A DNA stretch of 64,000 nt from Bugula neritina (GCA_964035545.1 OZ037767.1:1306680-1370679), one strand, 5' to 3'; shown: positions 11,319-25,063, counted from the first letter of the stretch. Translations and numbers: made by a program. The notes: generated by a model not told the origin, from the sequence alone.

Positions 11319-14300
11319 ATGGATGACATGATGGAGGATGCCCCTCTACACGACCCTGAACCACCAAAGGTCAAGTTTACTGAATAATTTGATTTCTTTA
11401 GCATTACTTCCAGCATAAAACTGTACATCTTGTTATGTAATCAGTTGTATAACTGCCTGATAATGTTTGTAGGGTCGTACAGCCACAAACACTTCTGTAG
11501 ATCTCAATGCAGACAGTTCCCTGGAGATAGACATCAGTGATGCTCTTAGTGAAAAAGACAAAGTCAAATTCACTGTTCACACTAAAGTAATATATTCACT
11601 GTTCACACTAAAGTAATATATTCACTGTTCACACCAAAGTAATATATTAAACCTAAAGTTGTCTTCTTTATTTGTAAAACTTTTTTTACAAAATATTATG
11701 ATACTTTTCCACCTCAACCTTTTTGTGGTTTTGCATTATTTTAATTGTTTTCTGTTATTTCTATGAAATGTCAGCCATTCAAAGAATTGGTTTCACTACC
11801 TTTTAGATGGACTCTATTTTTGCACACATTCCTTCTTCTAATTGCAGTTTTGTCAGTTATTGTGGAGTTGTCTTCCTCATTATTCAATATTTATCTATAA
11901 TTAATCTCTAAACGTAAGCTGTATTTCCTGTCTAGACTACACTCCCTGCGTTTGAGAAGCCGGAGTTCTCGGTGGTGCGACTACACGAAGAGTTTGCATG
12001 GCTACACGACCGGTTTGTGGAGAATGAAGAATACGCCGGTGTGATTGTGAGTCATGGCCGTACTATTTTGTGTCCTTCCGAGATATTTGAGCAATAATGA
12101 AAATATGCTATAATCTTGTACTAATACTCTTTTTGTATTTTTTTTATTGTTGGTAATACTACTGACATTATCCTAGGTAATGTAGTGCTATGGAAACCTA
12201 ATTATAATATACTAGTATGCAGTAGTGAGTCAAGTAACGTGAGTTAGTCCTAGTAGTGAGTTAAGTAGTGATTTAGTGGTGGTAGTGAGTTAGTAGTGGT
12301 AGTGAGCTGATAGAGAAAATAGTTCTGCGAAGCAATGTAATCATTGCCAACTCTTGTTTATTGTGCTATAATAGCATCATTCCGTATTTTCGTTATATTT
12401 TATTGCATGGTATGGTATTGTATTCAGTATTTCCGGACGTATGACATACTCATAGTTTTTCCAACCACATAAAGAGTAGTCTTTTTTTGTGAATTACTAT
12501 TGCATGTCGTATTTCCTCTTTCAAGATTCCTCCTCCACCTCCTCGACCAGACTTCGATGCCTCGAGGGAGAAGTTACAGAGACTGAGTGAGGGAGAAGGT
12601 GCTATGACTAAGGAGGAGTTCACTAAGATGAAGCAGGAGCTGGAGGCGTGAGTATAACTCTAATCAGTAGAATAGTAATATCACTTCTTGAAAGACTTGT
12701 GATAGGAAGATAGTAGGAACTATTCCATCGATATACACAGCTGAACTATAAACACTGTTCAGATTATCATAGAGTCGGCTGCACTCGATAGGCTTTTTCT
12801 TTATGTCTTGTAGCATATATGTAGTTATAGTAGAGGGCAAATGATAGACTCGGAATAATTCATGTCTCTCCCTGGAGTCACATGATTGGCTAATGTTGGT
12901 TCCATTCTAAATATAAAGGGAATTCATTTCAGGGCCTTCTTTACACGAATAGTGCCCTGCTTTCTTCTCCTGTTTTTTATTGTCTCCTCCGTCAAAGCCT
13001 CAGTTCCATGAAACACTGTGTTTCTGTAGTGAGTACTTGGCCACCTTCAAGAAGACTGTAGCTATGCATGAAGTGTTCCTCCAGCGAATCGCGTCTCACG
13101 CCAAACTCAGAGAAGATGTGAACTTTAGAGTCTTTTTAAAATACGAAGAGGACGTAAGTTGCTACATATATATACACTCTTTGGTGTTTATAATGTCTGA
13201 GTATTCATCATGTTATATACTCTTTAGCTCTATAGATTGTCATGTGCTCATTGATGTGCTATATTAATTGACTATTATATATGCTCTTTGACTTATATGT
13301 ACTCCTTAAATAGAAAAAGTCTAGCTCACTGTGGAAACCCCAATGGAGGGTGGGTTAAACAGTCACCATGTTGACGACATGTTTGAGGGTATACCTGCTT
13401 GTATCACAGAAGCAATTATGGCTTTCTTGAAATTACCTGCGGAGATCTAAACCCGTGACCTTAGACTTACTAGGCCAGCAGTCTGGTCATTTAAATACTC
13501 CTGTATACATTCTTTAACTACATGCAGATAACATATGCATAATTTAAATATCTTGTAGTTGTGTGCTCGAAGTAAGAACAAAAAAGAAAAGTTTAGTGGA
13601 TTTATTTCTGCTCTGACGAAGAAAGCAGACGAGACCCTCATACTCTCTGGTCAAAAGGTTAATTTATTACTTTTATTATTGATTATTGGCTTTTATTATT
13701 GATTATTGATTATTGGCTATTATTGTTTATTATTGACTATTGGCTAGTATTGCTACTTTTTCGTATACTGCTGTTAAGTCTGTCTGTTCGTCTCAAGGCT
13801 TCCAGAATATTGCTGACCAAACAGAGTATTGTAACTGAGAAATGCTTTGCTTCATGACAAAGTGGTGACAACTCCTAACTAGTACTCTATGACTACAAAA
13901 CTGCTTTCTAATGAGAAGATAATAGGAAAATAACTCTAGATGGCTTTTGATAGGTTGACGTAATTAATGTTTGGGAAAACAGTGGTCAATAGATAACCAT
14001 TGAATTCTTACTTACATTAGTTGTTTGGCTTAAATAATTAATTCATTCTTCAAGTGTGGAATCAAGAGTGTCTCTTTATTTAGAAAATGTTCAAGTATGC
14101 CTTGTGTAATCTATATCTATATCTAATCTATATTTCTACTGCTATTGTTAAGTAGATGCTGATACTATATAGTTGAAGGCCTTTAGAAATAATGAATAAA
14201 GATGTTTTTCATGAGCTCATTTGAGCTCTAGAAGATTCTATAATGTCACCATCAGTTGTATAAATGCAATTGTTGGACTCGTTGTTAGGATTCAGATGAG

Positions 14301-16537
14301 TTCTTTGAGAAGGAGAAGCATTTCCTGGTTGAGTATCATAGCAAACTAGCGGCAGCTACTGGCAAGGCTGACCGGGCTACCAGGTGCCAGAAAGGTGAGT
14401 ACTCCTGCTGCCGCTGTCTAGATGTAGTCTCCTCTGAATGTATGGAGGTGTGCGGTGAATATATATTAAAAATTATTGAACTGTGCTCACTAGACATAAT
14501 ATTGAGATATTTATAGTTGTATATTGAGTTGTATCTAGATTGTTGTATTACAGCTACTACTATACACTGTATTACACCTACTACTATATACTGTATTACA
14601 GCTACTACTATATACTGTATTACAGCTACTACTATATACTGTATTACAGCTACTACTATATACTGTATTACAGCTACTACTATATACTGTATTACAGCTA
14701 CTACTATATACTGTATTACAGCTACTACTATATACTGTATTACAGCTACTACTATATACTGTATTTTAGATGTGGCAGACGTGTATATTAAGCTGTCAAC
14801 TGGTTTTGTTACTCTCTCCACAATAGAGAATACGGAATTGGACAAGTAAGGAATTTAGACTAAGCTAAGGAACTTAGACTAACACTTATCTCACTCATTA
14901 TATTTATTTTCAACTCATGAAGGATTAATATGGAACTGCAGACTAAAACTGCAGTTCCATATTAATTACTCCGAATATATCTACTCCGAAGTAGATATAT
15001 TCGGAGTAACATTTTTACTCCGAATATATCTACTTCTCGAATTATCGTTTGTTAATATTTCATTTCAGGCTGTTGTGTAAAGTGGCGGAGTGCTTTGAGA
15101 AAACAAGGGTAAGTTGAATAAAAGTAAGTTATGTTTGGTAAAGGTACATTAAATTTATTACATAACATCTTTAGTATTTCCATTTTTGATTATTTTGGCT
15201 GGCAAACTTGCCACGAGCAATAAGTCATGTAACACCAATATTTTCATTTGATGTAAAGAGCTATTATCTAAACTGCATGCAAACAATTTGCTATAACTAT
15301 AATGTTTTATAGAAATTGGAGGGACGTATGGCTTCAGATTTCGACCTCAAGCTATCTGATTTGTTGCGGTACTACACAAATGACACCCGTGCTGCGCTAG
15401 ATTTGTTGTATAGGAGATCTAGGGCTTTAGCCAACTTTGAACATTCCAACAAGGTAATGGGACCTTGTGAAGTATTGCTGCTCAGAATTAATATGTTTTA
15501 ATCTGTTGATTCTACAAGTTTATGCACTAGCATTGTTGCTTTGTTACACACGTGTTGCTTAGTTACACACACGTGTTGCCTAGTTACACACGTGTTGCCT
15601 AGTTACACACGTGTTGTTGTAACCTGCTGCAGGCCCTGGACAAAGCCAGACAGAAGAACAAGGATGTGGCCAACGCGGAGGCCACGCAGCAATCAATGTC
15701 TGAGAAGTTTGAGAAAATTTCAGAAGTGGCCAGAGAAGGTATAATGAGAAGATAATGTGCTACAATATTCTCTAGAACTGTAGAAATATATTTTCTAGAA
15801 CTGTAGAAATATATTATCTAGAACTGTAGAAATATATTTTCTAGAACTGTTGAAATATATTCTCTAGAACTGTAGAAATATATTCTCTAGAACTGTGGAA
15901 ATATATTCTCTAGAACTGTGGAAATATATTTTATGATATAAAATGGTTAAGGGAATTGTTTTGAAGCAGTTTAGCATTTCTATACCGTGATATTTAACCC
16001 TTTTGTTGGGTGGGCTGAGAAAGTCTCAAACTTTTATGATAAACTGAAAGAGCTGAGTTTAGGAGGACTTTAAGGGATCATCTTCTCTCCGTCTCTTGAG
16101 TCAGACTGGGTGTCAGCATTCTGTTATACTTTGCTTCTATCTCTACAGAACTGGCAGCTTTCAAGACGAGGAGAATTGTCCACTTCAGAAAGAATTTAAT
16201 GGAAATGGCCGAACTTCAGATCAAACATGCCAAGGTAGGTACAAAGCGACCTTGACTCATCTCCATAGTAACGGCTATTCTTTACTCATTAGAAATGTAC
16301 TGCAGAAGAATCACTGTTACTGCATGTTGGTTTGCTTAAGATTCTATACGTTAGTGTTTAATGTCAAATCAACCTGTTTGAAAATTAGTAAATAGTATTT
16401 TAGATTTTACAGGAATATTTGTAATTCATGTTGTATTTAGTTTTGTGTTGACTTTTGGTCCATGAATTTGTCTTGTCTATTTGCAGGCCCAGGTGCAGCT
16501 GTATAAGATGTGTCTCAACGTCATTAAAGAAGATTGA
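11319..16537 (+). CDS. SNX5/SNX6: Sorting nexin 5/6 (PX-BAR, ESCPE-1/retromer-associated)
   Basis: Thirteen exons: 11319-11369, 11473-11586, 11936-12046, 12526-12647, 13030-13153, 13559-13657, 14289-14394, 14770-14845, 15069-15108, 15313-15453, 15633-15738, 16149-16234, 16487-16537 (stop TGA). They join in phase to 408 residues, the family's usual size (about 405). The PX domain carries '[18 protein letters not shown]' and '[11 protein letters not shown]'; the conserved linker '[19 protein letters not shown]' follows; the C-terminal BAR domain has '[18 protein letters not shown]' and '[16 protein letters not shown]'. In animals SNX5/6 pair with SNX1/2 on endosomal tubules and sort cargo back to the Golgi or plasma membrane. 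One gene here probably represents the ancestor of both vertebrate SNX5 and SNX6. Several introns carry tandem repeats in register with splice sites. Confidence 0.93.
11569..11646 (+). repeat. 26-bp tandem triplication of the SNX exon 2 donor
   Basis: Three 26-bp copies start at 11569, 11595 and 11621, the third with one mismatch. Each holds the last 18 exon bases (coding FTVHTK) plus the donor GTAATA. Only the first is used in the model, at 11586/11587. A shift to copy 2 or 3 adds 26 or 52 bp and breaks frame. Confidence 0.92.
14544..14769 (+). repeat. 24-bp tandem repeat ending in the SNX exon 8 acceptor
   Basis: Nine 24-bp copies, each starting TGTATTACAG (second copy TGTATTACAC), run without a break into TGTATTTTAG at 14760-14769, the acceptor of exon 8. 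The true acceptor is thus the tenth repeat start. The array has no stop in the SNX frame. Confidence 0.93.
14924..15033. repeat. Two adjacent perfect inverted repeats (hairpins) in an SNX intron
   Basis: The first palindrome has 18-bp arms at 14924-14941 and 14949-14966 with a 7-nt loop. The second has 19-bp arms at 14966-14984 and 14991-15009 with a 6-nt loop. A third direct copy of the second left arm lies at 15015-15033. No reading frame is associated. It may be a miniature inverted-repeat remnant or a replication-generated palindrome. Confidence 0.9.
15536..15932 (+). repeat. Two minisatellites in SNX introns 10 and 11
   Basis: Intron 10 holds about four copies of a unit containing TTACACACGTGTTGCCTAG (15543-15620) just before the exon 11 acceptor. 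Intron 11 holds about seven copies of a roughly 24-bp unit containing CTAGAACTGTAGAAATATA (15770-15932). The paired TTCTAGAA half-sites make single units weakly palindromic. Confidence 0.85.
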
Positions 16538-18888
16538 CTGGAATATTTATAACTCTTTGAATACGACACGATAGCTCTTTCCTGGTGCATTAGTGACGGA
16601 CGCACCTGTCTGTCTGTCTGTCTCTTCTCTACCCTCATTTCCCCCGAAAGTCCTTAAAGATGCATTATTTTTATTGTTTCTTCACTTTGTTTTTAGCAAC
16701 ATTATTCAACAAATATTGCAATGGTGTGTAGCCATGCTGCAGTTGTACGTCTTGCTATTATGTGCTTTACTACCGCATTTCATATTATTTGAGACTGTGG
16801 ACAATAGAATAAATTATTACAGTTCCTATCCAATGCCTAACTATAGTGGTTTTCTAGCAATAGTTTTTGTTTTGGAGTTTCTAGAATTTAGTAATTCATA
16901 GACACTGGCTATGCTGAAATTCACGAAGTGATGGATTGACAGATCATACTTATATAACCTGTTTCAGTATGCATAATTTATAATATAATAATATAGTATA
17001 ATAATATAATCAATTAATAATACAATATAATTAAATAATAAAACACTTTATTGTCTACCGGACTCAATTTTACTCATTTTACCATGATACCCTTCAGTCT
17101 ACTTTAACAAGCTCCCTTTTAAGCGGAGATCAAACTGCCTTATAATATAAAAGTTTCAGTTACACCCAGTGTTTGCTGTGGTATGATTTGACCATTTTAT
17201 TAATTTTTTAGACCTACCCAACAAAAATTAGAATCAACAACTTTTTTCTGCTAACTGAAAAAGTTCTATATAATGGGTATTATCAAGTACAGGCTCCTAG
17301 AGCAGTGAACTCTAGGATAGAATAGCATGCTGAGTAGGTTACTGTATTGCGTCAAGTCTACTTGGGCCTTGAATTGGTGTAGACAGAAAAACAACACATT
17401 AATAAAACTACAATTATACAAACTGACCAGCTTGTCCCATTGTTCAATTCCTAAGAGAGAAATTACTCTGAGCCAAGTCTATGGGTCACCAAAGTTCAAC
17501 AGAAAGTCTAATTAATCTTCAGTGAGCAATTATTTGGTTTAGGCTTGGTGCTGAGGCAGTATTTTTAGCAAACTAGCGTAAATTGTTTAAAAATAAAAAT
17601 TAGCTCACACCCAACTGTAATAAAAGATGTTGGAAATTACAGTATTTCGTCATCAATCAAGTTGCATAAATAGAATTTAAATATACAAAGTTTTGTTACC
17701 GGCAGCTTTAAATATGTTCAGCCATTTCAACATAGGTTGGTATATTTATTACCACGAAGCAATATAAATTCACAACAATGGTATTCTACAGTAAAATAAT
17801 GATAGTTCTAACTATGATGTTACAGAAAAACTGCTTTATGGGTCAACAGATAGTTCGTTGTAGTATATACCACACATAGATTTCTGTTATTACTGCATTT
17901 CTTATTATTACTGTATTTCTAATAATTCAGTCGTCCAAGGTGGATAATTGTATCACTGCATGTAGAACTACAGTGTATACTTGTATTACTACATGCATAG
18001 CTACAGTATATAATTGTATTACTGCTCGTATATTATTATGAGCATTTTATTTCTGTAAAATTGCTCAAGAAATTTATGAAAATAGTTTACATTTGTAATT
18101 CCCTCCTTGCACCATTTTTACACTGATGGACGTACATACCCTAGTTACCATACTTACTCTTACTTACCCTATAGTTACCATACTTAGACTTACTATTACT
18201 GTTGCTATATAACCAGATACAATGCTCCATTCATACAACAACAATCATGTAGCTTCACAACAAAAAGATGTAATATAGTCCTTAGAATATTAATGAGGTG
18301 ACGTTATGATGAAACAGCTACACGCTGGGCTCCTGTTGTCTTTAAAACTATCAAATCAATATCATAATCAAAAGTGTGGCATTACAAATGAAACACATTT
18401 TGCCATTCATTTCTTTCTTTTTACAGCCAAAAGTAGCTAATAATAAATAGCCAGTGCAAGCTCTATTTCTAGTCATAGGCGTTGTGTCGTACTTGGAGAG
18501 GTGAACAGTTAACAATCTATTAACTCCTTTAGAGATATAAAGGTAGGCAAACAGACTTACATCTCCTTAGAGTATGTAGCAAAGGTATAATAATGTTTAA
18601 TAAGCACTTTATAAGGTTTATATAATTGTCATATTTTAGTCTACCAACACCAACAATAACAACTCTTGGAACCATATTATGAATGTATCATATGACAATT
18701 TTTCACAATATTACATTTAATAATTTTTTCCAAACATTTTAGCTTATATTCAATAACATTTGATTTTGTATGGTTTATATAATAATATTCTAGACAATAT
18801 TTCAGAGCTGTATGCCATATACACGAATAGCTTGAAGTGATTGCTAAGGTTAAACTCAGCATCCCAGCTAACAGTTGAGGCTTAGAAT
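16538..18888. other. Intergenic region after SNX5/6
   Basis: AATAAA at 16808-16813 and again at 17037-17042 are candidate SNX polyadenylation signals. The rest is AT-rich sequence with no exon I can support. Frames at 16593-16901, 17327-17515 and 18677-18862 look like chance. The promoter of the next gene should lie in the last few hundred bases. Confidence 0.5.
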
Positions 18889-21800
18889 ATGGAGAAAGTT
18901 AGCAGCAGACCTCTGTCCTTACCTTCTCTGAGACAGAGAATGCATACGGAGATTGATAACTCCTTCCGCCCTGTAAGTTACCCAACCATTTACCTGTAAA
19001 CTCTACCTGTAAACTCTACCTGTAAACTCTACCTTTGTACTCCACCTGTATACTATACTCTGTATGCCCTCTACTCTGTATACTCTCTGCTCTGTATACT
19101 CTACTCTGTATACTCTACTCTGTATACTCTACTCTGTATATTCTACTCTGTATACTCTCTCTCTGTACACCCTACTCTGTACACTCTACTCTGTATACTC
19201 TACTCTGTATACTCTACTCTGTATACTCTACTCTGTATACTCTGTATACTCTGTATACTCTGTATACTCTTCTCTGTATACTCTACCTGTATACTCTATA
19301 TACTCTACTCTGTATACTCTGTATACTCTGTATACTCTGTATACTCTGTATACTCTGTATACTCTTCTCTGTATACTCTACCTGTATACTCTGTATACTC
19401 TACTCTGTATACTCTACTCTGTATACTCTGTATACTCTGTATACTCTGTATACTCTGTATACTCTACTCTGTATACTCTACTCTGTATACTCTACTCTGT
19501 ATACTCTACTCTGTATACTCTCTACTCTGTATACTCTGTATACTCTGTATACTCTGTATACTCTGTATACTCTACATGTATACTCTACTCTGTATACTCT
19601 TATACTCTGTATACTCTACTCTGTATACTCTACCTGTATACTCTACTCTGTATACTCTGTATACTCTCTACTCTGTATACTCTACTCTGTATACTCTACT
19701 CTGTATACTCTACAGTCTACGTGTAAACGTATTCAAACCCCAAATCCTTGTTTCTGTTGTCACTTTGTCTGTCCTTCTGCTTTGTTACATTTTTCTTATT
19801 CATTTTGAACATTTTGGATTATATAATATTTTATATAAGCATATAAACATTACACTGGCTGTAATTATTTGTTTCGGGTTGCAAACTGTGCTAATAAGCA
19901 GAAACAGTTTAGTATATATACTGTTTGTGAAACACTGAATTTTACCTCCTGCAGCAAAGTCTGAGGTCTTGTGCTGTACAAGAGAAACTGTGTCTACTCG
20001 CAGACCAGCTGGGAGATGTCCACCTGCGCGATATTCCAGTGACTCGTAGTCTGCCTAACGTACGACCCTACACAGCTGTCATCAAGGTTATCCCAAGTTC
20101 ACCTCCTCACAATCTGTCTGCACCAAGTGCAAGTTTTTCATATGATGGTCTTGACCTTACTGGGGTCATAAGGTCACGGTACGTCAAACTTGAGTTACAT
20201 GGAATCGCTATAAATTTACCGAGTGTTTCATGGTAGTCTTCATTCGTGAGAAAACTGTTTGTACATGTTAGTAATTTCTTTGTCATATGCAAATTTTCTC
20301 TAGATATACTTTTATAAATTCAATTTTAACTGATTGTATCATGCTGTCATTAATTTATGTATAATATTATATCCCTGATTTGTGGGTATGACATCATTAG
20401 TTTATGTGTATGATGTCAAGTACATAGGTGTGTGATGTTATTGGTTTATGCACATGATGCTACTGTTCTTCGTGTATGACATCATTAATCAAGTGTATGA
20501 TTCAACTATAGTATATTATTATATAATTCTAGCTGGATGAATTATGTTTTTGTAGGATACTCGAAGATCACCCCCCAACTTGTCATCCTAGAAGAGAACA
20601 CAGCTCAGCTATAGCTCTGAAGAGGTGAGCAGTTCATGTCTAATAAAACCTTTTGATTATAACTGCAGTTTACAGAATCCCTGACACACTTCACTTATGC
20701 TGTATTAGAATCTTTTTATATATATTAGTGGAGAATTTAATTACTTGTTGCTAAAAAAAGTTTTAATGAGATGAGTAAGGCTTATGATTAATATTGACAT
20801 ATAAATAAATAAATGTATTCCAGGCTCTTTTTACTAACAGTTCTACTTGACAGGAGTTCCACTTTCTTATTTTATCATTTCCTTCACTGAGTAGAGCTCT
20901 TGCTGCTTATATCTAGGACATGTGCTTTTTTATATAATTGTCAAATTTCAGTTCGAATTTAACATGCCTGTGGAGCCATATTTTAGCTTTTAGTAACGTT
21001 ATACTGTCCATGGGATGTTCCTTAGAATGAATTGAATATTCAAGTAAAAAGTTTTATTATACCGGCAAGTCGTCAAAGCTTGTGGTCAATCGTATTGATC
21101 ATTGTGGCGGAACCTATTTTTGTTCAATAATTACTCCAGACGGAATGAAAAACAGTGACCTAAAAGGAAAATAAGAGGTAAGCAGAGTTTAATGGCAGCC
21201 TATATAGAACATGTAAAATAATTAATATACAATATCTTATAAAAACCTTTTTGTTTAAAAGTATAATTAATTTAACAGCATTTTCCACAAAGAACATCAC
21301 AATATCTCAGAGATTAATTAGTAGTAAAAATTGAATTCGGTCAAACATTTGTCTTTAAGTTTTAAATAGAGCAGACTGGCTAAATGTATACAAAACATTT
21401 ATTTTTATTTTCACTAATAGAATTGTGTGCTCCTGGCAGTTATATAACTAATTCAAGAAGAGATATAATAATGTGTATCAGCTGCATAAGATAATAGTTG
21501 AAGTTCTATTTGTCAAGTGTGGTACATTTTTAGAGTTGTGTACACTTGTCATTTGTATAGTGATATTGTCATTGGAGTTATGCACTCTTGGAATCATAAG
21601 ATGTGTATACTTGCAAAACATTATATGTAGCCTGGAGGTAGATAGAAGTACAAGATGTGGAGTAAAAATGCATTTAGCTTTCACACTAACCAATGAAAGT
21701 TTTCTTCTAATTATTCGCCCATTTTTTACTTTCGATATGCCTAATTTGTTTTCCTGGAAAAGATATTTCTTGAAAATTGAGCTATATATACATGGTTAGA

Positions 21801-24800
21801 GCATAATCAGATTGATATGTAATATTATGAGCATTTTGGGCTCATGAAATAATAGTATATTATATTATGCAAAATTGCATATATAAGTAAATAAGTTTAT
21901 ACATGTTATAAATTGTGTCCACAACTACGTAACAAACTATAAAATAATGTTAATTTTACTAACTATAAGATTATGGAGACATAATAATTAATTATACATG
22001 CTATAGACTTAGTAAAAAGGTTCGTATAGAAAATGAATTAAGCTGTTGTATAAGAATCTTGTTTCAGTAATAATACATTATTATAAAGAAAATGCTATTT
22101 GGGCTGTTACAGATATAGCTAGAATTTATTGAATGTTACATCCTGTATGCCCATAATAAATATACTAATAATATATAAGTTACAGCTAATATATAATTAG
22201 TTTTAAATCTCACTTTATAATTTATCATACTGTCCTTATAATTGGATTGATTTTCCTAACTTATTCAATAATTGTGTTCAATGACCACTTTATGTAGTAG
22301 ATGTCACATAGATGCTTATATAGAAATGCTGTCCTGTCAAATTCCTAGTAGCCAATAACCATTGTCCGTCATTCAATTAATGTAAGCTGATTATATAGGA
22401 AGACAATACACTGTATTATAATTGAACAGTGTGTTGCCATTCTGAATACAATAAGCAAATATCATCAGTCAATATCTACTTACAAAGCTCTAATGAATTA
22501 CAGGCTATGTTTTATAACCTTTGCGGGCATAAGAATTACCCTCCGATATATGATATTCTTAGACTGCGCTCACCAATGTCATGTAAACACTAAACTACAT
22601 GACAACAGGTTCATTGTGATATAATACAGAGCTTGTAGCTAGTACCTGCTCTTACCTAGAAATAAAAGCTCTTCTAAGCTGGCTGCTTTCTTATTAGTAG
22701 CTTTTCACAATGGTCTGTAGATTTTTGTATTTTAAAGAAAATAAAAACTGTAATATAACATAAGTATCTGTATTTATTACATGGAAGGCATAACTCTACA
22801 GCATTAATTACATTTTATTTTTAAATTTATATTTAATACACTAATTATAACTATCATTTACCTAATTTTTTCATATTTCAGTTCAGAATTTGAAGTGATA
22901 TGGTACATTTATCAAAAACCATCAGTCAAAAGAAATTTAATCATAAGTCTCAGCAGCAAAGAATATCAGCTGTAACTGCTGGAATAGTCAACAAAATTCT
23001 TGATACTCAACTTCCAGATACCATGAAGGTAGATATTATACAGTATATACACAGGTAGATATTATACAGTAGATATTATACAGTATATACATAGGTAGAT
23101 ATTATAGGTCACATAAATCTAAAAATAGCTTTTATTTATCAATTTCTAAATCTACGTGGGAGGGAAATTTAATTTTGGCTATAACAATTGATTTTGCTGC
23201 TGCTGCTTTGTCAAGAGCAGGCATTATATGAAATGACTTATGTTGCAATACAGCTAAGTTAAGTTATGATAATAATATAATAGAGAATAATTAAAGAATT
23301 GATTTTCTGCACCGTGATACACAATAATATCTTATATTAGCCATTTCCCATTTCTTGCCCTGAGAGACTATTACTACTGATTACAAGATAAGAGTATTCT
23401 TTAACTGAACAGTCAACACTACAGTGAGTGTTTTCAGTTTAGGTGGTACTGTGATAGTTATTATCCCTTATTGTGTCTATTACTATACCATCAGGGTTAT
23501 TAGTTATAGTCACTATTACTACAGTCAGTGGTATCTGTTGTAATCACTATTACAGTGATTAGTACTACGTATTACAGTCAATGTCCCCTAGACGTATTAC
23601 TGGACTCAACTCTCACAATGGTTACATGCTACCAACTATAGAACACATTAAAGAAGTCAGCTATGACAGGTACAAGATGAGCGCTGAACCTATTGACAGC
23701 TTGAGTCAGCAGGCATCCAAAGTAAGTGTACCTCTACATAGTGTTAACTAGTCAAGTAAACATATAATATTTTAGATAAAGGAAGAGCTAAGTTTAAAGT
23801 AAGTTAGACAATGAAAAATGTTGCATTATGTCTGAAATGAGGCGCTATATTGCCTTGTAGGTAGAGACACCGGAGTACATCTGCTTCATAAATCACAGCG
23901 ACTCAGATAAGGACAAGAAATCCTACAAGCACAACGGTGTTTGGAAGGGGCGTAGAAAGAAAGCCCCGCCTCGTGTAAAAAGTATGGATGAACTGCTATT
24001 AGAAGAATCTCTTCGACGTAATTCTCGGTCTTTGCACCGAGTCCCTGATCTAAGGGTCAAGGGTGACTTTGCTCCTGGATATACAGTAAGTGTTATATAG
24101 AGTATATATAGATATGTGTGATATATAGAGTATATCTGGACATGTATAGTATGTAGAGTATACTTCGACATATAGAGTATATAGAATACAATTAGACATT
24201 AATAATTAATATTTACTTATAAAATATGATAGGTGATATTCATCAATTTAATTTAAAATCACATTCAAATTGATATAAATTGTAAAATTATGAGCCTCTT
24301 ACATATTTTCATTTGAAGCATTTCGTTGTTTTTAATAGAAAAATTTTATATGGTAAATTATTTTAATTAATTAATTGAGGGGTCATTTTCTTGTTTTAAG
24401 ATAAAAGCGGTACTAGCTCCATATTTTTTGTTTACTTTAGCAACATTTAATTTTACAAACCTATAATACTATTTAAATGTTGCTTTTAAAAATAATTTAA
24501 AGCTGCATCACACACCAGAAAATAACATTTGACTCAACAATATTAGTTATGGGTGCATCATGAGTTGATGCTGTATAATTATAGTTGCATAAAAAACCTT
24601 TTAGTGCCTCTACTGCATATTTTGATAAATAATATTACGATTTATTTAGTGCAAGTGGGAGCGACTGAAGCACTTACCAGATATTAAACCCACAAGAGAT
24701 TTATTTGAGAGACAACCTACTGCTGTGGATGAAGACACAATAAACATGTACAAAGACATTGACGCCAACTTCTCGCAAAATAGAGTTGAGGAAATTTTAA

Positions 24801-25063
24801 AATCTGAAGGATTTTTTCCTTATGAAAGAAAATTTGAACAAACTAGTTTAGCCAAATCAAACAGTCTAAATGAGTTTGACAGTCAATGCTTTCGGATATC
24901 GGCTCAGCCTAAGATGTTTAGTATATCAGACAGCAGGGTGGGGGGTAGCAAGAAAGAGCCTAAAATATTAAGTCACTCTGCAGAATCTTTGGCTATACTT
25001 CAATCTAGGAAGAAGTTGCCTACGTTAATAATTAGTCCAGCTGGCAGAGGAAAACCAGGTTGA
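18889..25063 (+). CDS. Unrecognised protein, 430 residues, 7 exons
   Basis: Exon model: 18889-18972 (ATG), 19955-20178, 20556-20624, 22896-23028, 23578-23721, 23861-24085, 24650-25063 (stop TGA). All junctions keep phase. The exon 2 donor at 20178 was chosen because it alone puts exon 3 in an open frame. The exon 4 acceptor (22895) is weak. I do not recognise the protein. It is hydrophilic, basic and Ser-rich, with no signal peptide, membrane segment or catalytic motif. Notable stretches are 'GVWKGRRKKAPPRVKSMDEL' and 'FFPYERKFEQ'. AATAAA at 25341-25346 fits its 3' end. It may continue into the exons at 26320-28888, but I found no phase-compatible junction. A nuclear or cytoskeletal role would be a guess. 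Confidence 0.55.
19000..19715 (+). repeat. Pyrimidine-rich satellite of TCTGTATAC units, about 0.7 kb
   Basis: This fills most of intron 1 of the unrecognised gene. It opens with ACCTGTAAACTCT units close to the donor CCT|GTAAGT (18972/18973) and changes to alternating CTCTGTATA and CTCTACTCTGTATA words. Long open frames across it (19035-19808 and 19064-19726, Leu/Tyr/Ser only) are products of the repeat, not genes. Confidence 0.95.
20625..22895. other. Long intron (2.3 kb) of the unrecognised gene
   Basis: AT-rich DNA without a supported exon. A 108-codon frame at 21473-21799 is overlapped by an opposite-strand frame and shows no family similarity that I can see. A small missed exon cannot be excluded. 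Confidence 0.4.
23028..23112 (+). repeat. Repeats of the exon 4 donor GGTAGATATTATA
   Basis: The donor AAG|GTAGAT at 23028/23029 is followed within 80 bp by further copies of AGGTAGATATTATA and AGTAGATATTATACAG. The donor is the first member of a short degenerate array. Confidence 0.75.

Noticed and set aside
19035-19808. 257-codon open frame and overlapping frames
   Set aside because: Composed only of CTCTGTATAC-type repeats; codes Leu/Tyr/Ser/Cys runs inside an intron.
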